A stretch of DNA of 50,832 nucleotides from a virus. A program made the position numbers and the translations under genes. The stretch covers positions 1-50,832 of the IMG/VR virus record IMGVR_UViG_3300009506_000047; one strand, given 5' to 3'. Positions within the stretch are counted from its first letter, which is position 1. Every line of letters starts with the position of its first letter. Below, in pieces: positions 4,682-13,985 of the stretch. The notes below the pieces were generated by a model. The model was not told the origin of the DNA. It saw only the letters and a program-made list of their open reading frames with translations, and made no database searches.

Positions 4682-6184
4682 TTATTCGCTGATTTTCTCT
4701 TTTATCACTTCCAATACTCTTTTGACTATATTGTTTATATCATATTTATCCTCTCCAGCCGCAGGGTAATAGGTATCATATAAAATTTGTAATCCATCAA
4801 CCAGAATTTCCTTATTATTTGGCTGACTATATAAACCGAAAATGCAATCACAATATGCCGCTTTTTTGTTGAGGTTAAATATATAAGAATATTGTTTCCA
4901 TTCCTGCGTTGCCACCACATATTGATTATCAAAATAATCAGTATTGTTGCCATAGTAGCGCAGACCCACGAACGCCACAGTGGGAACATCAGATTTGACC
5001 CAGAAACTAAGAATTATTCTTTTATTATTATCTGCAAGCAAATGAAAATCTTTTTCAAGGCGATACGATAAGCCGATGGTTTCACCTTTGGATTTTATTC
5101 TTGCAGATAAAGAGTCGAATCTGGCATCCTTATCTTGCTTTATCTGCCCATCACCGAACTGATTTAAAGCAATGGGCAACCCTTTTTCCCATACTTCCAA
5201 ATTTCCAGCAATAATGTTTTGTTTTTGCTTATTTTTGATCGGTGCTTTCTGTTGTCCTGAATTGCCCCAAATCCTGTCTATTTTGCCCTGTGGCGATATA
5301 TCCGGCTCCCTGGCATACATTACCCCATCCAGAGAAAGATATGAGCTTGCATCGCCACGCAACCCCCCTATATAACTATTCACAATATCGACTTGCCGGC
5401 AATTCATAACGGCTATATTCTCACTCATAGTTAAGCCACTGATTTTCACCATATTACAACCGGTTATATCTATGTCATTCCCCGGAGCTTCAATATGTAG
5501 CCCGGTCAATTCAACGGCTCCCACATGCCCCTTGATAACGATTGCTTTTTTCCTATTCCCTTCACAAATGCAATCCCGGACAATCATGCCGCCTTCGCCT
5601 TTTCGCTCTTCACTATAAATACCTGTGTCAAGGCATGAACGGAATTCACTGTTGATAATATGATTTGCATTATTGCCAACAATATCGGAAATGGCATATA
5701 TTCCAAATTGTGGCATTGGCGCGTTATTTGACCAGTATTGAGTATTGGTATAGCATCCATCTATTGTCATCCTCAGACAGCCATTCAGGAATATTCCTTT
5801 ATTCCCGCCTCGTAAGCCTACCCGGATTAATTTCATTCCCCCGCAGAAATTCAGAGTCAATAAATTGCCAGTTCCCGATAGATTGCAAAGCGTCAAATCT
5901 TTGACATAGCACCATTCAAAAATGCCTTCCCGCTTTTCAGGATTATATACAATCATATCAAATCCATTTCCCTGAATCACTGAGCCAGTTCCTTCCCCCC
6001 GAAAGGAAACCGGCTTAGTAATTTTCAGGGTAGCATTCAGGGTATATGTACCAACAGGGAAATATAGTTCGCCCTTGTACGGGCAGGCATCATAAGCTGC
6101 CTGGATGGATGGATAGTCCTGCACATTCAAGGCATAGCATGATATTGCAATCAAAAATAAGCTGATTATAAACATACCTCTCAT
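4682..6184 (-). CDS. Exported parallel beta-helix protein (depolymerase-like)
   Basis: Five hundred residues. The N-terminus is a typical signal peptide (MRGMF, hydrophobic core to about residue 15, possible cleavage after CYA at 18). Next comes a Pectate-lyase-3 style start (SIQAAYDAC...GELYFPVGTY) and a right-handed parallel beta-helix to about residue 310. A jelly-roll or carbohydrate-binding-like domain follows (about 325-470), ending in a short charged tail. Phage tail spikes share this fold and usually lack signal peptides. Export through the host Sec system would make it a periplasmic, surface or released glycan-degrading or binding enzyme. Active-site residues cannot be identified by eye. 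It follows the tail spike gene by 12 nt. Confidence 0.7.
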   Translation of the reverse strand: MRGMFIISLFLIAISCYALNVQDYPSIQAAYDACPYKGELYFPVGTYTLNATLKITKPVSFRGEGTGSVIQGNGFDMIVYNPEKREGIFEWCYVKDLTLCNLSGTGNLLTLNFCGGMKLIRVGLRGGNKGIFLNGCLRMTIDGCYTNTQYWSNNAPMPQFGIYAISDIVGNNANHIINSEFRSCLDTGIYSEERKGEGGMIVRDCICEGNRKKAIVIKGHVGAVELTGLHIEAPGNDIDITGCNMVKISGLTMSENIAVMNCRQVDIVNSYIGGLRGDASSYLSLDGVMYAREPDISPQGKIDRIWGNSGQQKAPIKNKQKQNIIAGNLEVWEKGLPIALNQFGDGQIKQDKDARFDSLSARIKSKGETIGLSYRLEKDFHLLADNNKRIILSFWVKSDVPTVAFVGLRYYGNNTDYFDNQYVVATQEWKQYSYIFNLNKKAAYCDCIFGLYSQPNNKEILVDGLQILYDTYYPAAGEDKYDINNIVKRVLEVIKEKISE

Positions 6185-6196
6185 AAGAATCCCCCT

Positions 6197-9100
6197 TTAT
6201 GGCGTATTCGTCATATCCAACCAACTGCCATCATAGAGATAAAGAATATGGTTTGTTGAGTCATATACAAGGGGAACGCGGCCTGTTTTGGTCGTTGGCG
6301 TTCCTGTAGGCGTTCCTGCACATGACGGAATATATAAAAAACCATCTGTGGCATCAGTAGCTATAGCGGCAGTACCTATAGCTACATTACCCAAATAATC
6401 TATATCCATTCGCTGAGTCAATACCGTTGGGGCCGCGTCTGTTCCTGTCCAAAAAGAAAGATTGGCCGGCACTCTGGTCGTGGCTATCGTGCCTCCACTA
6501 ATACCTTTTATTGCGGCTCCTGTGACATATCCTCCCGCGCCGGAATATCCACGAAATAACAAATTACCCAACTCATCACCGGTAGTTATTACAGTTGGTG
6601 AAGCTATCGTCCCTCTGGTCTTTTGCAAGTGAATTATTGTGGCTACAGTATCGGCACTGGCATGTTGTATGATCACTTCATTGCCTGACGGGGTAATACT
6701 TAAATCGCCATTACTATCAGTTTGAAAATCAGTATAGACACTTCCATCAGTATATGTCAATCTTAATTGTGGATTGCTGGCATCCAATACATCCAATCTT
6801 CTATCCGGGCCTGTCGTCCCTATGCCTACTTTGCTATTTGAATCTATCGTGAATTGCGTTGTTGCTGCCAATTTAATAGCGAAATTAAACGCGCCTGATG
6901 ATTGAGCATAGCATATCCCATAGCTTCCATCTGAATCGTCAAGAAAAAATGCAAGTCGGCGATTATTCCCGCCTTCAAAATTTTGTAACTGCAAGCCTAT
7001 AGCATCATCATTTGTTGTAGTTGAGATGAGATGCTTGACATCCAAATCGCTACTATCGCCGCCAAAATAGGGCATTGATATATTGCTTCCTGCGCCAATA
7101 TGCAAGATGCTATCCGGGGCTGTATTGTTTATACCCACCTTCCCCGTTTTATCAATTCGCATTCTTTCCGTCAAGACAGTCGGCGCTGCATCCGTTCCTG
7201 TCCAAAAACTCAAATGTGCTGGCACCCTGGTTGTCGCTATTGTCCCCTCGCTGATGCCCTTTATCGCCGCTCCTGTAACATATCCATCCGCACCAGAATA
7301 GCCGCGAAACAGCAGATTCCCTAACTCATCACCGGTTGTTATCACTGTAGGCGCGGTTATCGTTCCTCTGGTTTTTTGCATATCAATTTCTGCTGCTACC
7401 GCATCAGCACTTACCTGTTGTGAAATCAAACCGCGTGGGGTTGTTGAGCCAGTATTTATTCCCCATATCTCTGATGATTTTATTGCCGTTAAATCCCATA
7501 GCCAGATGTCATCAAGATAACATGATGCCGCTGTTTCTGCGGCCGAGAAATAAAAGCGTACTCTTGCTGTGGTTGTTGTACCCACATTTGATGATGGGAT
7601 TAAAATTAGTTTTTCGGTCCATGATGTTGTTGTGCCTAACGCTGTCGTTACATTTGTCCCGCCGGGTAAATACATTAAAGCGGTCGCCTGCGTTCCTGTA
7701 ATATGTTTGTGCTTGACGCTCAAGAGATAATCATGCCCAGGGATAAGTGGGACATCCGCGCTAAAACCATGACTGGCGGCGGCTACAACCGCCATTTTTA
7801 CGGCATAAATACCGGAATACTTTTCAGTATCTGAACAACCTGTGCCAGTCTGCTCGATAGTGCAGTCATCATCTCCGTAGATATTCCAATCATCAGCCAA
7901 CGTCCCGTTGATCCAGCGCTCAAAACCGCCATTTTTAATTAAATTATGCGCTGGCATACTGTCGGATAAGTTGAATCTAGTATCTACAGGGGCAGCAATA
8001 ACCGTTAACGGTTGCTTATACCCATTGGTAAAATTCTCGCTAATTTCATAATGCTCAACATACGTGCCAAACGCTGGCCCTATCAAAGTAATATTTCCCG
8101 AATTATCATGAACATACCAACCCACCCGATAAGGCGTACTATGGATAGAATTCTCGATTTCACAGGAGATGAATATATGCTCTGTAGAAGTTGTGCTTGC
8201 GCTTCCAATTTCAAACCCTGGATCGCAATTATAGACACCAGTATTCAGGAATACGTTCTTATTACCGCTTTCCAATACGATGCCTTGATACCAGGGCGGC
8301 CCTGCTCCGCTATATTGCCCATAAGCCGTAATATTCTGAAATACATTCCCTGAACTATCGACCAAATGAATAATAATTCCGTCAATGTCATATAGATATA
8401 AATCTTTGAATGTTGAAACACCGACTGTATCTAAATATATCGCCGGCCCGGCGTCTATATTTTCAATGTATAATCGCTCCAACTCACACGCCCTACAGTC
8501 TTGCGTTCCCGGTAGCATTGAGATGGCTGTATCTGCCAGATTGTTTCCATCTATTACCATATCGGCAATCCTGGCCCCATATTCCTGCGTTATTGTAATC
8601 ATAGTCATGCTGGCAGTGCCTGCCAGTAGAGTAGTAGCACCGACATCAGCATCTGAGAATCGCTTCATTCCGGCCCCGATGAGGTGTATATTGACATTAG
8701 CGGGTAAATCAAGCCCCGTATCGATTTTGAATTTACCAGCAGGAAATAATACAATACCACCGCCAGCGGCCTCAGCGGCATCAATCGCTGCTTGTATGGC
8801 TGCGTAAGAATCGCTTACACCTGTATCGTCTACAGTACCATAGGCGAAAATATTAAACACCTGACCGCCGGCATCGGCAACTGGCAAAAGCACCCTATCC
8901 CCTGTTGGAGTTATGGTCAAATTTCCGTCAGAATCTGTTTCAAAATCAGTATAGACAGAATTATCAGTATATGTTGCCCGTATTTGTGCTACTGATGTAT
9001 TAATTATGTCTAAAGGACGCCGGGGAGTATTCGATAAAATACCCACATAACCCGTTGAATCTTGCACAAAAATGCCAGTGTCGCCATCCTCCACAAGAAA

Positions 9101-9286
9101 CAACCCAGAGCTGCTTCTGGCACTTATCTTATCACCTAGAATGGCATTGCCGCTTCCTATGTCCCAATCTGCCGATAGCTCCACTGATCCATCTGAATGT
9201 ATGCGTAATTGCTGATCTGTTGCCATTGCATTCCAATCAGCCGAAAGCACCGGGTCGCCCGGTGCTTTCCCCGTAGTCCAAGCCAT
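6197..9286 (-). CDS. Tail spike/fibre, 1029 aa, beta-helix with repeats
   Basis: The N-terminal segment (residues 1-90, starting MAWTTGKAPGD) probably attaches to the tail. A pectate-lyase-superfamily start lies at about 145-205 (FNIFAYGTVDDTGVSDSYAA...), with a beta-helix to about 430. A carbohydrate-binding-like beta sandwich follows at about 447-600 (NLIKNGGFERW). The C-terminal half has two repeated fibre modules: 626-719 resembles 877-970, and 92-133 resembles 831-873. This is the most likely receptor-binding or polysaccharide-degrading virion protein. It is the first of two beta-helix plus sandwich proteins in a row. A perfect 12-bp hairpin (9243..9269) begins 17 nt after the start codon. 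Confidence 0.8.
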   Translation of the reverse strand: MAWTTGKAPGDPVLSADWNAMATDQQLRIHSDGSVELSADWDIGSGNAILGDKISARSSSGLFLVEDGDTGIFVQDSTGYVGILSNTPRRPLDIINTSVAQIRATYTDNSVYTDFETDSDGNLTITPTGDRVLLPVADAGGQVFNIFAYGTVDDTGVSDSYAAIQAAIDAAEAAGGGIVLFPAGKFKIDTGLDLPANVNIHLIGAGMKRFSDADVGATTLLAGTASMTMITITQEYGARIADMVIDGNNLADTAISMLPGTQDCRACELERLYIENIDAGPAIYLDTVGVSTFKDLYLYDIDGIIIHLVDSSGNVFQNITAYGQYSGAGPPWYQGIVLESGNKNVFLNTGVYNCDPGFEIGSASTTSTEHIFISCEIENSIHSTPYRVGWYVHDNSGNITLIGPAFGTYVEHYEISENFTNGYKQPLTVIAAPVDTRFNLSDSMPAHNLIKNGGFERWINGTLADDWNIYGDDDCTIEQTGTGCSDTEKYSGIYAVKMAVVAAASHGFSADVPLIPGHDYLLSVKHKHITGTQATALMYLPGGTNVTTALGTTTSWTEKLILIPSSNVGTTTTARVRFYFSAAETAASCYLDDIWLWDLTAIKSSEIWGINTGSTTPRGLISQQVSADAVAAEIDMQKTRGTITAPTVITTGDELGNLLFRGYSGADGYVTGAAIKGISEGTIATTRVPAHLSFWTGTDAAPTVLTERMRIDKTGKVGINNTAPDSILHIGAGSNISMPYFGGDSSDLDVKHLISTTTNDDAIGLQLQNFEGGNNRRLAFFLDDSDGSYGICYAQSSGAFNFAIKLAATTQFTIDSNSKVGIGTTGPDRRLDVLDASNPQLRLTYTDGSVYTDFQTDSNGDLSITPSGNEVIIQHASADTVATIIHLQKTRGTIASPTVITTGDELGNLLFRGYSGAGGYVTGAAIKGISGGTIATTRVPANLSFWTGTDAAPTVLTQRMDIDYLGNVAIGTAAIATDATDGFLYIPSCAGTPTGTPTTKTGRVPLVYDSTNHILYLYDGSWLDMTNTP
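9243..9269 (-). promoter_or_regulatory. Start-proximal coding hairpin
   Basis: GAAAGCACCGGG-CGA-CCCGGTGCTTTC, a perfect 12-bp stem with a 3-nt loop inside codons 6-15 of the spike gene. It is well placed to slow or gate ribosome loading on this mRNA. Confidence 0.55.
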
Positions 9287-9296
9287 AATATATCAC

Positions 9297-10313
9297 CTAT
9301 CTTTTTAATTCCAGTGTTCCCATATTCTGGATCGTATCCTTTTCAAGAGGATTCCACTTATGCTTTTTGGGGGCATATATACGCTGTCTTAATAGCCACT
9401 CTTTCATTAGTGGCGGATGTTCTATATTGTTGACTCTGATAATTGATTCTTCTTTCATCTCATCCATAATCGGGTTTTTTAACTGCCATCCCGGTTTATG
9501 CTGAACCGGCCCCCAAAAATCTACCAAATCACCATCCAAGTTTATTTTATAATCATCCAGAGATTCATAAGTACCATATAAAAGTCCCCAGAAATAATGC
9601 CATATCAATTTCATCTCCCACTTACGAGGGATGCTATACCATGAATAATGATGCACATAGATACTATCCCTCGATTTTATGTCTTGTATAATGTTGTCAG
9701 GATTGCAAAGAAAATTATCCGCCTGTATAGAATGGCCGCCATTGACTGTAATATAGCCAGCGCCATCGGACATGCCAGGCTTAGAGCCATAATATTTTGC
9801 GCCAGTCGCTGGATTGGTATTCTGTCGTTCTATTCTTGACTGGATCGGTATGCCATGGGTAATGTCGCCATTATTCAAGCTGAAACGCTCCTTCGTCCAG
9901 CCAGCACTTGACATTTTGAAGTGGGGACCATTAAACCAGTTGATTACCCCGGCCGCTATAATATTCGTCCTTGCTGGCCAGCTATCTTTAAGCATCTTAA
10001 TTTTCGGGTAATCCTCCGGCCGTATAATTTCGTCAGCATCCATTTGCAATAAAATATCAGACTGGCATTTACTTCGGGCCAACGCCTTAGTCGCTCCATC
10101 TATCGCAGGATTATTCAAGTCCAATTCTATTAGATGAACCTTTACCTTGCCGTCAATATCTGATAAGGCTTCATAAGTACCGTCCTTGAATCGCGGATCT
10201 GTCACCACGTGAAATTCATCAACCACTGGCAAGCATGACTTGATACTTTCTACAAAGGGAAGGTCAAAATCCACCCCCCTTAAAACATATCCATAAGCCC
10301 CTATCGTTTTCAT
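9297..10313 (-). CDS. Glycosyltransferase, GT2-like, 338 aa
   Basis: The N-terminal Rossmann-like half contains VDEFHVVTDPRF and then DILLQMDADEIIRPEDYPK, the hydrophobic-DxD pattern (DAD) used by GT-A transferases to bind a metal and nucleotide sugar. A tryptophan and tyrosine-rich C-terminal half follows. It is probably cytoplasmic. It is the last gene of a six-gene glycan cassette whose members overlap or nearly touch, and it directly precedes the tail spike gene. Donor and acceptor are unknown. ATG with SD AAAGGAGGCAAA. Confidence 0.75.
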   Translation of the reverse strand: MKTIGAYGYVLRGVDFDLPFVESIKSCLPVVDEFHVVTDPRFKDGTYEALSDIDGKVKVHLIELDLNNPAIDGATKALARSKCQSDILLQMDADEIIRPEDYPKIKMLKDSWPARTNIIAAGVINWFNGPHFKMSSAGWTKERFSLNNGDITHGIPIQSRIERQNTNPATGAKYYGSKPGMSDGAGYITVNGGHSIQADNFLCNPDNIIQDIKSRDSIYVHHYSWYSIPRKWEMKLIWHYFWGLLYGTYESLDDYKINLDGDLVDFWGPVQHKPGWQLKNPIMDEMKEESIIRVNNIEHPPLMKEWLLRQRIYAPKKHKWNPLEKDTIQNMGTLELKR

Positions 10314-10326
10314 TTTGCCTCCTTTT

Positions 10327-11292
10327 TTAATTTATCCCCAAATCGCGGCAATGATAAATATCTTCTGACAATAGCATCTCCATGATGATTGGATTTAGCG
10401 ACATCCCCATAATATCTCCGCCGCAATATCCTCGCTTGAAGCGGAGAAAGTACCATAACGATTTCTTCTGTAACCAGTTACGCTTTTCTGTATATTTAAA
10501 TAATTTAGATGGATGATAGATATAGAAAAACGTCCAGAACCATTTACTGATTGCCCTGTCTTCTTCATCTGAATATTGCACCATCCATTTAATGAAAGCT
10601 TCTGTTAAATCGCCATTTATCAGGCGTGATAATATTGCCTTGCTTCGCCTGATATTATTCCCCCTACAGTGATCCATTAGTTCTTGCGCTTCTGGTAATG
10701 TATAGCCTTGTCCCTCTGGATTAATGTAGCCATGAATGCAATCATTGATAATGAATCCATCGGTAGTCTTTATATGTAAATATGGGTACGGTGTCCTAAT
10801 AGTATTCCAGCCACCATTCACAAAGCCCCTATGCGGCGTCCCTGACATCTTGGTGCCTACTATATTCTTGAATAGCCAATCTTTATAGAATCTTTCTTTG
10901 CCTTCTTGCGTATGCTTGATAAAATCATCTACCGATTCCATGAGATGACCGTCAATATATGGCAAGCATGGAATACTAACTCTGTTATGAATGCCAAATG
11001 TTAATTCTGGTAAATGTTCCAATAAAGCAATGGAGGGAATTTCATCATCATCTTGCAATAGAATCCACTCATCTTTTTTGGCTCTATTTAGTAAAAAGTT
11101 ATCCTGCGCCGAATAGTCTTCATCCCATTTCCGATAATAATACTCTACGCCATAAGAGCGGCATATATCTTTGGTATTATCATCCGATCCGCCATCACAA
11201 ACCCGGATATTATCCACATAAGGCTTGGCCGCGTTAATTAATGTCAGCAATTCTTTTGCTCTGTTTTGTGTTATCACGTGAAGACTAATCAT
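10327..11292 (-). CDS. Family 2 glycosyltransferase, 321 aa
   Basis: Opens MISLHVITQNRAKELLTLIN, continues with VCDGGSDDNTKDICRSYG, and has DEWILLQDDDEIPS as the DxD metal site (about residues 75-88). This is the usual GT2 catalytic core in about the first 110 residues. The remainder is a large aromatic-rich acceptor region. Cytoplasmic, no membrane helices. Overlaps the methyltransferase gene by 8 nt, so the two are translated together. Confidence 0.85.
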   Translation of the reverse strand: MISLHVITQNRAKELLTLINAAKPYVDNIRVCDGGSDDNTKDICRSYGVEYYYRKWDEDYSAQDNFLLNRAKKDEWILLQDDDEIPSIALLEHLPELTFGIHNRVSIPCLPYIDGHLMESVDDFIKHTQEGKERFYKDWLFKNIVGTKMSGTPHRGFVNGGWNTIRTPYPYLHIKTTDGFIINDCIHGYINPEGQGYTLPEAQELMDHCRGNNIRRSKAILSRLINGDLTEAFIKWMVQYSDEEDRAISKWFWTFFYIYHPSKLFKYTEKRNWLQKKSLWYFLRFKRGYCGGDIMGMSLNPIIMEMLLSEDIYHCRDLGIN

Positions 11293-12034
11293 CTGGCCAT
11301 TCCTTTATTTTGCGGAAAATATAGCTACTGCGCTTATATTCCATCAATTCGAATCCAAAATCCGCTATCCGCGCAACCCACCATGCCGCAGTCCCGGCAC
11401 TCCCTCTACCATCACAATAAAATGGGGTGAATTCAGTTTTATGCGGCATCTCCTGTGGGAAACTATTGATTGAATTAAAAGTCATCTCGTTTATCATATA
11501 GAACAATCCAGCCGGAGCAAGGGCATCATATATTGCCTCAAAGATTCTATCCTGCTTCCACCACGAATTGTGCTGGATAACAGTATGGGAATAGACTATA
11601 TCCAAAGGACATTCATCAAGCTCATTGACTCTACTAGCTGACAAAACATAAAATTTATTCTCTGGCATCCGCTCTTTACATACTGCTATAGCTCCGGGCG
11701 CATGATCTATGCCGATTATATCCAAATTCATGTTGAAATGCTTTGACATAGCATTCCAGATCATACAGAGTCTACCACCGCCACAGCCAAGTTCTGCGAT
11801 CTTACCATTCTCAATGATATTATAACGTTTACATAGTTCATATAATTCTGCAATAGTTGACATATTGCCTGTGTCGCTATTCTCAAATCCTGCTTTCGGA
11901 TTTAATTTGGCTTGCTCTGTTGTTGCTCTCGTAGTATCATTTAACAGAACGTCAGACTGGTTCCAGTATTCCGGCTTATCCTGGATTTCATCATGTATAG
12001 GTATATGGCTGATTAGTTCTTTAGAGATTTGCAT
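11285..12034 (-). CDS. SAM-dependent class I methyltransferase, 249 aa
   Basis: Motif I is IAELGCGGGRLCMIW (about residues 79-93), motif II acid is IIGIDHAPGAIAVC, and motif IV region is CPLDIVYSHTVIQH. Motif post-I spacing is normal. This is a class I Rossmann methyltransferase of the type found in O-antigen and glycan clusters, where it caps or modifies sugars. Substrate cannot be read from sequence. Overlaps both neighbours (14 and 8 nt). Confidence 0.8.
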   Translation of the reverse strand: MQISKELISHIPIHDEIQDKPEYWNQSDVLLNDTTRATTEQAKLNPKAGFENSDTGNMSTIAELYELCKRYNIIENGKIAELGCGGGRLCMIWNAMSKHFNMNLDIIGIDHAPGAIAVCKERMPENKFYVLSASRVNELDECPLDIVYSHTVIQHNSWWKQDRIFEAIYDALAPAGLFYMINEMTFNSINSFPQEMPHKTEFTPFYCDGRGSAGTAAWWVARIADFGFELMEYKRSSYIFRKIKEWPDD

Positions 12035-12908
12035 TATCGCACCTTATCAATTCATTATATTGGGGTACCTTATCAAAAGCATTATAATCCCATTTTTTGT
12101 TTAGATATTCCTGACTTTCTATCGGATTCTGGTAAATTGAATTATTTCTATCATCATGCTCAATATGGTAGCTTATTATATCGCCAATACAGACAAGCGA
12201 TAAGCCGTTTTTTAGGCAAATCATCCCATACTCTGGTGCATTATATGCCCATCCGGTTACGTTATTATCCCACCTGGCAATCATTGCATTTTTATTTGTA
12301 ATCCAGATATTTCCATCGAAATGTATTGTCCAACCTTTAATTGGTTGTGGATCATTATAATAGGATGGATTATAAAAATATTCTCTTAATTCAAATCTTT
12401 GTCCAGTTGCTATGAATTTATCCGGGTCGCATTCCCCCATAAATCCAGCAATATCGTGGCGCCCTTCCCGGATATTTACCATATCAAATAAAGTCTTGCC
12501 ATTAACAAGGCCGCGCTTAATAATATGCGGCAATGGAAGCCTGTAATTAATATGCGATAATACCATATTTTCATATTGAGCCACCAGATTAGCACATCTT
12601 TCACAATAATCGTTATCGGCAATAATATCCACCGCGCCAAAGCAGATAAGTTCCTGGCTAGAATGATTTAATCCAATATTAAAAGCCTCGTGTAGTCGCA
12701 TTCGTTTTGGCAAATGTTGAAAATAATAATATTCTGTTTTATATTTCTGAGCCAATGCCCTGTGTTGTTTTGCCAATTCAGGATCAGACCCATCATCTAC
12801 TATAATGATTTGCTCAGGAACATGAGTCTGACTCTTAAGAAAATCAAGAACCATTTCTAAATGTTCCGGCCTATTCCATGTTGCTATTATATATGATATT
12901 GTCGGCAT
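12021..12908 (-). CDS. Family 2 glycosyltransferase, 295 aa
   Basis: The GT2 signature is at the N-terminus: PTISYIIATWNRPEHLEMVL, then QIIIVDDGSDPELAK. The acceptor half has a conserved-looking WDNNVTGWAYNAPEYGM segment typical of galactosyl- or N-acetylgalactosaminyl-type enzymes, though specificity is a guess. I chose the ATG at 12908; an in-frame TTG 18 nt upstream is less likely. The gene starts inside the 3' end of the epimerase gene (38-nt overlap). Confidence 0.85.
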   Translation of the reverse strand: MPTISYIIATWNRPEHLEMVLDFLKSQTHVPEQIIIVDDGSDPELAKQHRALAQKYKTEYYYFQHLPKRMRLHEAFNIGLNHSSQELICFGAVDIIADNDYCERCANLVAQYENMVLSHINYRLPLPHIIKRGLVNGKTLFDMVNIREGRHDIAGFMGECDPDKFIATGQRFELREYFYNPSYYNDPQPIKGWTIHFDGNIWITNKNAMIARWDNNVTGWAYNAPEYGMICLKNGLSLVCIGDIISYHIEHDDRNNSIYQNPIESQEYLNKKWDYNAFDKVPQYNELIRCDNANL

Positions 12909-13797
12909 TTTGCTTGAATGAATCAATTACTCGATTCACTCCCTCACTTAATGAAATCTTAGGATTTACCCCCAATAGATTTATCATCTTTGAAATATCA
13001 GGAATTTTTTTTAATGTCATTTTTCCAGGTAATGGTTTAAATATAGCATAATCAAGATAATTGACGCCCATCTTGTCGCCAATTATTTTGGCAAGCTGTT
13101 CAGTTTCAGTATATTCAGTCATTCCGATATTTATGATATCAAAGTTACTTAGATATATGGCTTTTTCCATTGCAATAACACCATCGTCAAGATTCATCCA
13201 GCATCTGCCGCTATTCTTGTGAATAATTATTGCCTGCCTTTTATACAAAGATTCAGCAAATCTGATTAAAGCTGATCTATGTTCCCCCCTATCTTCACTC
13301 TCATGATACATCATGAATAATCGCAGAATAATTGCGTCCAATCCATTGTTGATCTCATATCTAATTATTTGCTCAGCCAAATATTTAGATAACCCATAGC
13401 GATTATTAGGCATCGGAATCGTGGTGTCTTCGTTCATAATGCAATCTTGATTACCATATACTTCCGAAGTAGAGGCAAACAACAATTTAGCATCATACAT
13501 TTTGCATAGTTCTATAATATTATATGTTCCGGCTATATTTGTAGTGATGGCCAATGTTCCACTTTTTTCACATAATATTCTACTCACCTGGCCTGCCAAC
13601 AGGAAAACCACATCCGGTCGAGTTATCCAAAAGACCTTTGCTAAATCAATTGGAATATTAATATCTGCCTGAATGTAGTCAAAATCATCTTTCGCCTTAA
13701 TATCGGACTTATATATAATATGTCCCTTTTGCGCTAGATAAGGACATAAAACTCTGCCGACATTACCTTCCGATCCTATAACTAATATTTTAGTCAT
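12871..13797 (-). CDS. NAD-dependent sugar epimerase/dehydratase, 308 aa
   Basis: Extended short-chain dehydrogenase fold. The nucleotide-binding motif GSEGNVG is at residues 8-14. The catalytic triad region has STSEVYG (about 109-115) and the YGLSK motif (Tyr/Lys, about 133-137). The family interconverts NDP-sugars (for example UDP-glucose to UDP-galactose, or later steps of deoxysugar synthesis). Here it would supply a donor for the adjacent transferases. Its ATG overlaps the end of a broken small gene (ATGACTAA). Confidence 0.85.
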   Translation of the reverse strand: MTKILVIGSEGNVGRVLCPYLAQKGHIIYKSDIKAKDDFDYIQADINIPIDLAKVFWITRPDVVFLLAGQVSRILCEKSGTLAITTNIAGTYNIIELCKMYDAKLLFASTSEVYGNQDCIMNEDTTIPMPNNRYGLSKYLAEQIIRYEINNGLDAIILRLFMMYHESEDRGEHRSALIRFAESLYKRQAIIIHKNSGRCWMNLDDGVIAMEKAIYLSNFDIINIGMTEYTETEQLAKIIGDKMGVNYLDYAIFKPLPGKMTLKKIPDISKMINLLGVNPKISLSEGVNRVIDSFKQNADNIIYNSNME

Positions 13798-13886
13798 CTA
13801 TTCCCTCATAATCCTCATTCGTTCCCTGTATCAGATATACCCTCTTGTTTCCGAATTGCCCAATCACATATCCATCTTCCCTGATA
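13790..13886 (-). pseudogene. Second half of split small zinc-ribbon-like gene
   Basis: In the +1 frame relative to the preceding 32-residue gene, an open stretch reads AISIREDGYVIGQFGN followed by KRVYLIQGTNEDYEGIDD and then stops. It has no start codon near its beginning. Its stop overlaps the epimerase start exactly as real genes here do, suggesting it is coding. It joins naturally to the ICPKC end of the upstream frame, so one inserted or missing base, or recoding near CCCAAAA, would restore a protein of about 70 residues. Confidence 0.45.
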
Positions 13887-13985
13887 CTAATTGCATTTTG
13901 GGCATATTACTATGTCATCATTATCCAATAAATATTGTTTAAGTGAATGAGTGGTTAAAAATTGAATCAATTCTGGTGTAATCAT
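13887..13985 (-). CDS. Small CPKC protein, 32 aa (first half of split gene)
   Basis: MITPELIQFLTTHSLKQYLL...IVICPKCN. It starts with an ATGA overlap to the GT9 gene and has a GGAGACATT ribosome site. The C-terminal CPKC looks like the first knuckle of a zinc ribbon cut short by a TAG stop. See the neighbouring fragment at 13790..13886 for the probable continuation. Confidence 0.5.
   Translation of the reverse strand: MITPELIQFLTTHSLKQYLLDNDDIVICPKCN

Noticed and set aside
8385-8807. Plus-strand frame of 140 codons inside the tail spike
   Set aside because: Antisense shadow of a well-supported gene, composition atypical, no promoter or ribosome site.
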